A stretch of 64,000 nt of DNA, taken from contig NZ_LZSX01000079.1 in the NCBI RefSeq assembly GCF_001665835.1, positions 94,975-158,974 of the forward strand, written 5' to 3'. The notes beneath the pieces are model-generated. The model had not been told where the DNA came from and made no database searches. It saw only the letters and a program-made list of their open reading frames with translations. Source of the DNA: Mycobacterium colombiense. Lineage in GTDB: Bacteria > Actinomycetota > Actinomycetes > Mycobacteriales > Mycobacteriaceae. Every line of letters starts with the position of its first letter. The stretch's first letter is position 1. The translations under genes and the position numbers were made by a program. Shown one piece after another: positions 27,634-35,000 of this stretch.

Positions 27634-28974
27634 ATGGCTGAGCTCGGCAACCTGGTCGGCACGCAGGGCGCGGAATGGCTCGCCCGGCCGCCGCACGAGG
27701 AACTGCAGCACAAGGTGCGTCCGCTGCTGCCCTCGGACGACCCGTTCTACCAGCCGCCGCTGGGCTTCCAGCACGCCGAGCCCGGGACCGTGCTGCGCTC
27801 GCGCGACGTCGAGCTGGCGTTCCTCGGCCTGATCCCGCAGCCCATCAAGGCCGTCCAGCTGCTGTACCGGACCATGGACATGAACGGCGAGCCGGAGGCC
27901 ACCGCCACGACGGTGATCGTCCCCGCCGACCTCGCTCCGGGCCAGTCCTGCCCGGTGCTGTCGTACCAGTGCGCGATCGACGCCGTCTCGTCGCGCTGTT
28001 TCCCCTCCTACGCGCTGCGGCGACGGGCGAAGGCGCTGGGCGCCATCGGCCAGTTCGAGCTCTTCCTGATCGCCGCCGCCGTGGCCGAGGGGTGGGCCGT
28101 CTCCGTGCCCGACCACGAAGGCCTGCGCGGCCTGTGGGGCGCACCGTACGAACCGGGCTACCGCGTCCTGGACGGCATCCGGGCCGCGCGCAACTCGGAG
28201 CGCCTCAACCTGTCCTCCACCGCCCCGGTCGGGCTGTGGGGGTACTCCGGTGGCGGACTGGCCAGCGCATGGGCCGCCGAGATGTGCGCCGAATACGCGC
28301 CCGAGCTGGACATCGTCGGCGCGGTGCTGGGCTCACCAGTCGGGGACCTGGGCAACACCTTCCGCCGGCTCAACGGCAGCTTCCTGTCCGGGCTTCCCGC
28401 CCTGGTGGTGGCCGCGCTCGCGCACATCTATCCCGATCTGGACCGGGTGATCCGCGAGCACACCAACGAGGAGGGGCGCGCCCTGCTCGACTCGCTGGAG
28501 AAGATGACGACGGTGGAAGCCGTGGTGCGGATGGCCGGCAAGAACATGGGCGACTACCTCGACCAGCCGCTCGAGCAGATCCTGTCCACCCCGGAAATCA
28601 CCTACGTCTTCGACCACATCAAGCTGGGTGCCGCCGTCCCGACGCCGCCGGTGCTGATCGTGCAGGCCGTGCACGACTACCTGATCGACGTCCACGACAT
28701 CGACGTGCTCGCCGACGCGTATTCGGCCGGCGGCGCGCACGTCACCTACCACCGCGACGCCTTCAACGAGCACATGATGCTGCATCCGCTGTCGGCGCCG
28801 ATGGCGCTGCGCTGGCTGACGGATCGCTTCCAAGGCCGCCCACTGACCGAGCACCTGATCCGGACCACGTGGCCGACGATGTTCAACCCGATGACCTACG
28901 TCGGTATGGCCAGGCTGCTCAAGATCGCCGCCAAGGTCGTCACGGGTCGCAAGATCGGCCGTCGTCCGCTATGA
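27634..28974 (+). CDS. Secretory-lipase (LIP) family alpha/beta hydrolase, Rv1592c type
   Basis: 446 residues from ATG 27634, which has AAGGGAG 7 nt upstream; a GTG at 27613 lacks one. The fold is an alpha/beta hydrolase with the nucleophile in WGYSGGGLASAWA, a late Asp in VHDYLIDVHD and a His in NEHMMLHPLS. Despite the family name no convincing signal peptide is visible at the start. Such mycobacterial enzymes cleave triacylglycerols or esters. It ends by overlapping the convergent DUF2567 gene by 6 nt. The 160 nt before it hold no clear feature beyond AT-rich stretches. Confidence 0.85.
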   Translation: MAELGNLVGTQGAEWLARPPHEELQHKVRPLLPSDDPFYQPPLGFQHAEPGTVLRSRDVELAFLGLIPQPIKAVQLLYRTMDMNGEPEATATTVIVPADLAPGQSCPVLSYQCAIDAVSSRCFPSYALRRRAKALGAIGQFELFLIAAAVAEGWAVSVPDHEGLRGLWGAPYEPGYRVLDGIRAARNSERLNLSSTAPVGLWGYSGGGLASAWAAEMCAEYAPELDIVGAVLGSPVGDLGNTFRRLNGSFLSGLPALVVAALAHIYPDLDRVIREHTNEEGRALLDSLEKMTTVEAVVRMAGKNMGDYLDQPLEQILSTPEITYVFDHIKLGAAVPTPPVLIVQAVHDYLIDVHDIDVLADAYSAGGAHVTYHRDAFNEHMMLHPLSAPMALRWLTDRFQGRPLTEHLIRTTWPTMFNPMTYVGMARLLKIAAKVVTGRKIGRRPL

Positions 28975-29628
28975 CACGGGCGCTTCCGCGGCGCCTCCGC
29001 CTCCCACCGGCAGCGCTTCGGAAGGCCTAGGCTCCGGCGGAAGCGCACCCAGGTCGTCGCGGGCGTCCGCGGCCGCCCGCACAGCGTAGACAAGGGCGGC
29101 GATGCCGGCCGGCCACAACAGCGTCACCGCGACCTGCAGCGGACCGCTCGAGAAGAACACCGGCGGCGCCTGCGTGACGTACGCGACCGATGGGCTCTTC
29201 GTCAGCGGGACCGCATCGAAGTCCAGGGCGCCGTAGCTCAGCCGAACCAGCCCGGCCCCCACCGCCGAGGCCAGGGCGGCCGCCGCCACCATGCCGCCCG
29301 ACAGGGCGATGACCATCGCCGGCCCGCGGTGCTCGCGCCACTGCCACACCCCGACCGAGCCGACCACCGCCAGCACGGTCAGCAGGCCCAGCATCAGCGC
29401 CGGCGCGACGAAGAAGTGCTCGGACTCGTTGCCCAGATAGTCATGGACCCGCTCGCCCGAACGGGTGAGGGCCACCACGGCGCGAATCGGCGGGGCGATC
29501 CACGCCCACACTCCGCCGATCACCAAACCGGTGACCGCCGTCCCCAGGGCCACGACCAGGAGCGCGCGCACCCGGGCCCGCCGCGAAACGGTGACGACGG
29601 GCGCATCGGACTTGGCCGGCTCGGTCAC
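28969..29628 (-). CDS. DUF2567 membrane protein, Rv1591 type
   Basis: 219 residues with four membrane spans (about residues 25-45, 80-100, 105-130 and 160-185), an extracytoplasmic stretch after span one and a Pro/Ala/Gly-rich C-terminus. Family function unknown. The GTG start overlaps the bsaP stop by 4 nt, so it is the third gene of a bioB-bsaP-DUF2567 unit; whether it serves biotin metabolism is open. Confidence 0.85.
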   Translation of the reverse strand: MTEPAKSDAPVVTVSRRARVRALLVVALGTAVTGLVIGGVWAWIAPPIRAVVALTRSGERVHDYLGNESEHFFVAPALMLGLLTVLAVVGSVGVWQWREHRGPAMVIALSGGMVAAAALASAVGAGLVRLSYGALDFDAVPLTKSPSVAYVTQAPPVFFSSGPLQVAVTLLWPAGIAALVYAVRAAADARDDLGALPPEPRPSEALPVGGGGAAEAPVS

Positions 29629-29852
29629 CGCTGGGTCTCCAGATCACCGGAATCGACCTCACCGTGCCGCGAGCAGCGCGCGCGCCAGCCGTCGGGGCGA
29701 ACCTGCACCACCATCCGGCGCCCGCATGCCGCGCAGAATCGGGGAGGCTCAAGACCCAACTGAGCCGCTGTCGGCACTGAGGTGCCCCCTAATTCCCCGG
29801 TGTAGACGTTGTAGACGCCGGCACTGACCGCCGCGCCCAAATCGCCAACCAC
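29625..29852 (-). CDS. bsaP: Biotin synthase auxiliary protein BsaP (Rv1590 type)
   Basis: 75 residues. The C-terminal half has a cysteine pattern FCAACGRR ... ARCSRHGEV suited to binding an iron-sulfur cluster or metal. M. tuberculosis Rv1590 has been described as the auxiliary protein that mycobacterial BioB needs to convert dethiobiotin to biotin; this gene shares its position directly after bioB and its cysteine pattern. GTG 29852 has GGAG four nt upstream and lies 29 nt after the bioB stop. Confidence 0.85.
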   Translation of the reverse strand: MVGDLGAAVSAGVYNVYTGELGGTSVPTAAQLGLEPPRFCAACGRRMVVQVRPDGWRARCSRHGEVDSGDLETQR

Positions 29853-29881
29853 AAGTCTCCAACCCTAGCCGCGAAGCCGGG

Positions 29882-30919
29882 CTACAAGCTGGCGTTGAGC
29901 CCCTTGAGGGGCATCTGCAGGTCGTCCAGCAATTCCAGGTCGGATTCGGCGGGCCGGCCCAGCGTGGTCAGGTAGTTGCCGACGATCACGGCGTTGATGC
30001 CGCCCAGGATGCCCTTCTTGGCGCCCAGGTCGCCCAGCGTGATCTCCCGGCCGCCGGCGAATCGCAGCATGGTGCGGGGCAGCGCCAGGCGGAACGCGGC
30101 CACGGACTTCAGCGCCTCGCTCGCCGGCATGACCTCCAGGTCGCCGAACGGGGTGCCGGGACGCGGGTTGAGGAAGTTCAGCGGCACCTCGTCGGGGCCC
30201 AATTCGGCCAGTTCGGCGGCGAACTCCGCGCGCTGTTCCAGGGTCTCGCCCATGCCCAGGATGCCGCCGCAGCAGACCTCCATGCCGGCGTCGCGGACCA
30301 TCGACAGCGTCTCCCAGCGCTCTTCCCAGCTGTGGGTGGTCACCACGTTGGTGAAGAACGAGCGGGCGGTCTCGAGGTTGTGGTTGTAGCGGTGCACACC
30401 CATCTCGGAGAGCTGCTCGACCTGCTCGGCCGTCAGCATGCCCAGCGAGCAGGCGATGTTGATCTCGACCTCGTTGCGGATCGCCTCGATACCGGCCGCG
30501 ACCTGGGCCAGCAGCCGCTCGTCGGGCCCACGCACGGCGGCCACGATGCAGAATTCGGTGGCGCCGGACTTGGCGGTCTGCTTGGCCGCCTCGACCAGGC
30601 TGGGAATGTCGAGCCGCGCGCTGCGCACCGGCGACGCGAACAGCCCCGACTGCGAGCAGAAGTGACAGTCCTCCGGGCATCCGCCGGTCTTCAGGCTGAT
30701 GATGCCCTCGACCTCGACCTCGGGACCGCACCAGCGCATCCGCACGTCGTGGGCCAGCGCCAGCAGTTCGTCGAGGCGGTCGTCGGGCAACTGCAGCACC
30801 CGCAGCACCTGGTCCCGGCTCAATCCCTGGCCGTCCTCCAGCACCTGCCGCCGGGCCACCGCCAGGATGTCCTCGTCGTTGCCGGTTTCGGCCGTCGGTC
30901 GAGTTGCCGCTTGAGTCAC
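29882..30919 (-). CDS. bioB: Biotin synthase
   Basis: 345 residues, radical SAM enzyme. The cluster-binding motif is CPEDCHFCSQSG near residue 60, followed by conserved Cys and Arg residues for the auxiliary [2Fe-2S] cluster (INIACSLGML, CCGGILGMGE). It inserts sulfur into dethiobiotin, the last step of biotin synthesis. GTG 30919 with GGGGAG upstream. The other bio genes lie 8 kb away at 39-42 kb on the same strand, separated by inserted genes on the opposite strand. Confidence 0.97.
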   Translation of the reverse strand: MTQAATRPTAETGNDEDILAVARRQVLEDGQGLSRDQVLRVLQLPDDRLDELLALAHDVRMRWCGPEVEVEGIISLKTGGCPEDCHFCSQSGLFASPVRSARLDIPSLVEAAKQTAKSGATEFCIVAAVRGPDERLLAQVAAGIEAIRNEVEINIACSLGMLTAEQVEQLSEMGVHRYNHNLETARSFFTNVVTTHSWEERWETLSMVRDAGMEVCCGGILGMGETLEQRAEFAAELAELGPDEVPLNFLNPRPGTPFGDLEVMPASEALKSVAAFRLALPRTMLRFAGGREITLGDLGAKKGILGGINAVIVGNYLTTLGRPAESDLELLDDLQMPLKGLNASL

Positions 30920-31054
30920 CAGGTACTCCCCTTGCCTCTTTTCGTGTCCGCGCGTGGGGACACATCTGCCACGTGGTGATGGCAGCGGTGAATGAAAAGG
31001 TGTTCAAAGTAGGGTAGCGGCCGAAGTACACGACCTACCTATGGGTATACGACC

Positions 31055-31246
31055 ATGGTGACTCCGCACGTCGAATTCTTGGCGCATCACTACCTGCTGT
31101 TGGCGGCGCCGGCGTTTCTGCCTGCGGTGATCGTCGTCGGGGTGGTGTTGTACATCGCGCTGCGCGACCGCCGGGAAGGCCGGAGCACCACGGCCGCCGG
31201 CAAGGACACTTCCCGTCCCGACACGCCCGACAAAGAGCGTGATTGA
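31055..31246 (+). CDS. Small single-span membrane protein
   Basis: 63 residues: a His-containing N-terminus (EFLAHHYLLL), one hydrophobic span (about residues 15-37) and a charged tail of Arg, Lys, Asp and Thr. I do not recognise a family. It is divergent from bioB and lies 112 nt upstream of a multi-span membrane gene in the same orientation, so it may belong to that cassette. Coding is supported by the ordered hydrophobic/charged layout and by its stop before the next gene; no strong ribosome binding site is seen. Confidence 0.6.
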   Translation: MVTPHVEFLAHHYLLLAAPAFLPAVIVVGVVLYIALRDRREGRSTTAAGKDTSRPDTPDKERD

Positions 31247-31358
31247 CGAGCCCTGGATCGGGGCATTAAACAAACAATCACGACCCTACTTGGCAGTAAT
31301 AAGCGGTTGACGGAATCGGATCCTCCGGGGCAGCCCGGCGCGGTTGGGAGGCATGACG

Positions 31359-33191
31359 ATGCGGTCGAATGAACTGGTGATTGTTGCTGAGGCACCCGCG
31401 CGCGGCGCGGGGCTGAATCAGGTGATCGGGTTATCGATCGCCGCCGCGGTGATCACCCTGCTATTGCTATGGGTGGGCCACGCCCATCGCACCCATCGCA
31501 TTCACTGGTTGACCCGCGTCGCCGACAAAGTCGGCGATAAATTCCACCGGCCCGGCTGGGTTGCGCTGCCGGTTCTGGTGTTCACCACATCCATCATCTG
31601 CGCGCTGTTCGGTTTCATCTGGGACGTCAGCTGGCATATCGGCAACGGCCGCGACCCCGGGCCGCTGGCCAATCCGGCTCACTACTTCATCATCATTGGA
31701 TTGTTCGGCATCTTCCTGGGCGGAATGACGGCGGTCGTGCTGCCGTTCGACAGGCCCGGCCCGGCGGCGGTGCGCATCACGCAAAACTGGCACGCACCCG
31801 TCGGCGGCGTGCTGATGGCCGGTTGCGGGCTGTACGCGATGATCGGGTTCCCGCTCGACGACATCTGGCACCGCATCTTCGGCCAAGACGTAACCCTTTG
31901 GGGTCCAACGCATTTGATGATGATCGGCGGCGCGTGCTTCTCCCTGTTCGCGGCGCTGATGCTGGAGCGCGAAGGTGAGGCCGAAGAGGGCGAGGAGGTC
32001 TACCACGGCGCCTTCATCACCTTCCTGCGTTACCTGTCCTTCGGCGGGTTGTTCATCGGCTTATCGGTCTACCAGATCGAGTACGACTTCGGCGTCGAGC
32101 AATTCCGGCTGGTCCTGCAGCCGATGATGATCGCCGCCGCGGCGGCGCTGGCGGCGGTCGCCGCGCGCATCACCATGGGGCGGGGTGCGGCGCTGATCGC
32201 GGCGATCTTCGCCATCGCCCTACGCGGTGGTGTCGCGCTGCTGGTCGGGCCGATACTGGGTGCCCCGATCAACTGGTTCCCGCTGTATCTTGGCCCCGCG
32301 CTGGCCGTCGAGCTGATCGCGTTGACCCCACTGTTCAAGCGCCCCATCGTTTTCGGCGCCGTCGCGGGCCTGGGTGTGGGCACCTTCGGGCTGTGGCTGG
32401 AGTCGCTGTGGATCTCGGCGGTCTACCACTACCCCTGGCCGATCAGCATGTGGGGCGAGGCCCTGGCCATGGCCGTACCGGTCGCCGTCCTGATGGGCAT
32501 GTGCGGAGCGCTGCTCGGCCTGGTGCTCACCGGGCAGCGGCTCCCGAGCCGGGCCGCCGGCATCTCGGTGATCGTGGCCACGGTGCTGGTGATCGGCGGC
32601 GCCGTCGCCAACGGACTGCACATCGTCGTCCCGCGGCAGAACAACGCGACCATCATGCTGACCGACGTGCCGAGCGCACCAGGGAAACGGATGGTGTCGG
32701 CGGACGTCCAACTCCAGCCGGCCGACATGGTCAGCGCGCACCCGGACTGGGTGACGATCCTGTCGTGGCAGGGCCGGATGGAGAACGACCGCGGCTTGCA
32801 GATCGACCGTCTCGAGAAGGTCGGCCCCGGCCATTATCGGTCCACAAGGCCGCTGCCAGTCTGGGGATCGTGGAAGACCCTATTGCGGGTTCAGGACGGC
32901 TACACGATGACCGCGGTGCCGATCTACGAGCCGGCCGACGACGCGATTCCGGCGCCCGAGGTCCCGGCGCTGTCGGCGATGAACAGGCCGTTCGTGCAGG
33001 AGATCACCATCCTGCAGCGCGAACGCGACCAGAACGCCCCGGTGTGGTTGTTCACCGCCGGCTCCTTCGTCGTGCTGTTCCTGACGCTGATGGTGATCGC
33101 GGGCCTGACCTGGGGTGCGGGCCGGCTCGGCTACGCGGTCACCGAGCCCGAACCCGTCGAGGACAAACAGCAGATCCCGCGGGCGGCGTGA
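31359..33191 (+). CDS. Large polytopic membrane protein with an extracytoplasmic FixH/YtkA-like domain, function unknown
   Basis: 610 residues from ATG 31359 (GGGAGG 7 nt upstream; ATG 31353 and TTG 31344 are alternatives). About twelve spans occupy residues 20-410. They carry conserved-looking His positions: DVSWHIGNGRDPG, NPAHYF, NWHAP and DDIWHRIFGQD ... GPTHLMM. A soluble domain of ~140 residues follows, with a strand pattern and LPVWGSWKTLLRVQDG reminiscent of FixH/YtkA/CopC-like modules, and then a last span. Such modules and the histidines suggest metal, probably copper, handling, but this is inference. Forms a tight run with the cupredoxin-like lipoprotein (4 nt) and FedB-like gene. 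Confidence 0.75.
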   Translation: MRSNELVIVAEAPARGAGLNQVIGLSIAAAVITLLLLWVGHAHRTHRIHWLTRVADKVGDKFHRPGWVALPVLVFTTSIICALFGFIWDVSWHIGNGRDPGPLANPAHYFIIIGLFGIFLGGMTAVVLPFDRPGPAAVRITQNWHAPVGGVLMAGCGLYAMIGFPLDDIWHRIFGQDVTLWGPTHLMMIGGACFSLFAALMLEREGEAEEGEEVYHGAFITFLRYLSFGGLFIGLSVYQIEYDFGVEQFRLVLQPMMIAAAAALAAVAARITMGRGAALIAAIFAIALRGGVALLVGPILGAPINWFPLYLGPALAVELIALTPLFKRPIVFGAVAGLGVGTFGLWLESLWISAVYHYPWPISMWGEALAMAVPVAVLMGMCGALLGLVLTGQRLPSRAAGISVIVATVLVIGGAVANGLHIVVPRQNNATIMLTDVPSAPGKRMVSADVQLQPADMVSAHPDWVTILSWQGRMENDRGLQIDRLEKVGPGHYRSTRPLPVWGSWKTLLRVQDGYTMTAVPIYEPADDAIPAPEVPALSAMNRPFVQEITILQRERDQNAPVWLFTAGSFVVLFLTLMVIAGLTWGAGRLGYAVTEPEPVEDKQQIPRAA

Positions 33192-33195
33192 ATCC

Positions 33196-33558
33196 ATGAC
33201 ACTCCGAGGCGCTCTCATCGCAGTGTGGGCGGCGGCGCTGGTCTGCGGCCTGGTCGGCTGCGGCGGTTCGACCAGTAAGTCCCCGGCCGAACCGCTGATG
33301 ATCGACGTGACCATCGCCAACGGGCAGGTCACCCCGACCAACGCCACGCTGCAGGCCAAGGTGCATCAGCAGATCACCCTGCACGTGACCAGCGACGCCA
33401 CCGACGAATTGCACGTGCATTCGACGCCGGATCACAAGTTCCAGGTCGCTGCCGCTCCCAACCAGACGTTCGGGTTCGCCGTCGACGTTCCGGGCAACGT
33501 CGCGGTGGAGCTGCACCATCTGGACCGCACCATCGCAACGATCCAAGTGCAGTCGTGA
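33196..33558 (+). CDS. Cupredoxin-like lipoprotein
   Basis: 120 residues. A lipoprotein signal peptide ends in LVCGLVGCGGS (lipobox LVGC, Cys at about residue 22). The mature part is a beta-rich cupredoxin-like domain (VTIANGQVTPTNATLQ, HQQITLHVTSDATDELHVH). It lacks the Cys and Met of a blue-copper site but has a His cluster, LHVHSTPDHKF and ELHHL. This could be a different copper site or a structural domain. It would sit on the outer face of the membrane next to the soluble domain of the upstream protein; it starts 4 nt after that gene and overlaps the next by 4 nt. Confidence 0.75.
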   Translation: MTLRGALIAVWAAALVCGLVGCGGSTSKSPAEPLMIDVTIANGQVTPTNATLQAKVHQQITLHVTSDATDELHVHSTPDHKFQVAAAPNQTFGFAVDVPGNVAVELHHLDRTIATIQVQS

Positions 33559-34919
33559 GCTCCGCCGCCGCGGCGGTGGTGCTCGCGCACGGCCTCGGTG
33601 GGTCGGGTGACCTCCCGGTGCCCTACGCCTACGCGATGGTCGGGGCGGCATGGGCGCTGACCTTCACGTTCGCCCTGGTGGCTTTCGCGTGGCGGCGGCC
33701 GCGGTTCGATCCACTCAAGCCGGGCCGGCCCTTGCCGGCGGCGCTGACGACGTTCGTCGACTCCCGGGTGACCCGGTGGTCGGCGGCCGCGCTGGCGCTG
33801 GTGTTCGCGGCATGGGTGGTGGCCGCCGGGGTGTGGGGTCCCGAATCGGAGTCCAACGCACTGCTCGGTGCGTTCTATGTGCTGCTGTGGGTCGGCCTGG
33901 TGGCGCTATCGCTGGCCATCGGGCCGGTGTGGCGGGTGATCTCGCCGATGCGCACGGTGTATCTGCTGCTGCGTCGCGTCGTCCCGGAACGGCTCGGCCG
34001 GCCCCGGCTGTCCTACCCCGAAGGCTGGGGTTATCGACCCGCCGCGTTCGGCCTGTTCGCCTTCGTCTGGATGGAGCTGGCCAGCCCGAACCCGGCGTCA
34101 CTGCCCTGGGTCAGGACGTGGATAGCCGCCTACGCCGTGCTGATGCTGGTCGGCGGGTGGTTGTGCGGGCAGCGCTGGCTGGCACGGGCCGACCCGTTCG
34201 GCGTGTACAGCATGGCCGTCTCCCGGCTCTCGCCGTTTCGGCGCAACCAGGAGACCGGAAGGATCGTCGTCGGAAACCCGCTCGACCATCTGCCGTCGCT
34301 GCCGGTGCGGCCGGGCGTCGTGGTGCTGCTGGCGGTGCTGCTCGGCTCGACGGCGTTCGACAGTTTCTCGTCGTCGCCGACGTGGCGCGGCTTCTCCGAT
34401 CAGCTCACCCGTGAATTCGGCGCTGCCCCGACATTGGCGTCGTCGATACTGCGCACCGTCGGACTGATCGTCTTCATTTGCGTTGTGGCAGTGACGTTTT
34501 CACTTGCGGCACGCGCCACCGGCGGGGTCGCCAGGGAGCGGCGCCGCGAATTGCCCGGGAAGATGGCGCATTCACTGATCCCGATCGTCGTCGGCTACAT
34601 ATTTGCGCACTACCTGTCCTATCTGGTGGAGCGTGGCCAGCAGGCGGTGTTCGCGCTGGCCGACCCGTTCGGCCACGGATGGAATCTGTTCGGCCTGGCG
34701 CATCTGCACGTGGCCTACGTCTTGTCCATGCACCCGCCGGTGCTGGCCGCGATCAAGGTGACCTGCGTGGTCACCGGGCACATCGTCGCGGTGATCGCGG
34801 CCCACGACAAAGCCCTGCGGCTGCTGCCGGCCGGCCATCAGCTCACCGGCCAGCTGACGATGATGCTGGTAATGGTCGGCTACACCTTCACCGGTTTGTA
34901 TCTGCTCTTCGGGGGGTAG
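33555..34919 (+). CDS. FedB-like ('fenitrothion hydrolase' annotated) polytopic membrane protein
   Basis: 454 residues with about ten spans. The N-terminus AHGLGGSGDLPVPYAYAMVG matches, from memory, a large actinobacterial family labelled fenitrothion hydrolase after Burkholderia FedB; the organophosphate reaction is unlikely to be the native role. Other marks are ARADPFGVYS, LADPFGHGWN and His residues near the C-terminal spans (FAHYLSYLVE, AHLHVAY, TGHIVAVIAAHDKAL) that could bind a metal or haem. GTG 33555 overlaps the lipoprotein stop by 4 nt, so the two are translationally coupled. Confidence 0.75.
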   Translation: MSSAAAAVVLAHGLGGSGDLPVPYAYAMVGAAWALTFTFALVAFAWRRPRFDPLKPGRPLPAALTTFVDSRVTRWSAAALALVFAAWVVAAGVWGPESESNALLGAFYVLLWVGLVALSLAIGPVWRVISPMRTVYLLLRRVVPERLGRPRLSYPEGWGYRPAAFGLFAFVWMELASPNPASLPWVRTWIAAYAVLMLVGGWLCGQRWLARADPFGVYSMAVSRLSPFRRNQETGRIVVGNPLDHLPSLPVRPGVVVLLAVLLGSTAFDSFSSSPTWRGFSDQLTREFGAAPTLASSILRTVGLIVFICVVAVTFSLAARATGGVARERRRELPGKMAHSLIPIVVGYIFAHYLSYLVERGQQAVFALADPFGHGWNLFGLAHLHVAYVLSMHPPVLAAIKVTCVVTGHIVAVIAAHDKALRLLPAGHQLTGQLTMMLVMVGYTFTGLYLLFGG

Positions 34920-35000
34920 GCGTCGGGGCGTGCGCTTCCTAACGCCATCGCGAGAAGCGGCGCCCCGGCGTCGAGGGTCGACCCGACACCGGGTCGGTTG

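Noticed and set aside
30989..31006. Imperfect inverted repeat TGAAT-N8-GTTCA upstream of bioB, considered as a BioQ box
   Set aside because: Arms match at only four bases and the spacing does not fit the BioQ sites I know; no other copy is seen at bioA or bioF.
31055..34919. Annotating the 33555-34919 product as an organophosphate (fenitrothion) hydrolase
   Set aside because: The label derives from one Burkholderia system; a His-rich polytopic membrane protein in a cupredoxin cassette is unlikely to have that as its role.
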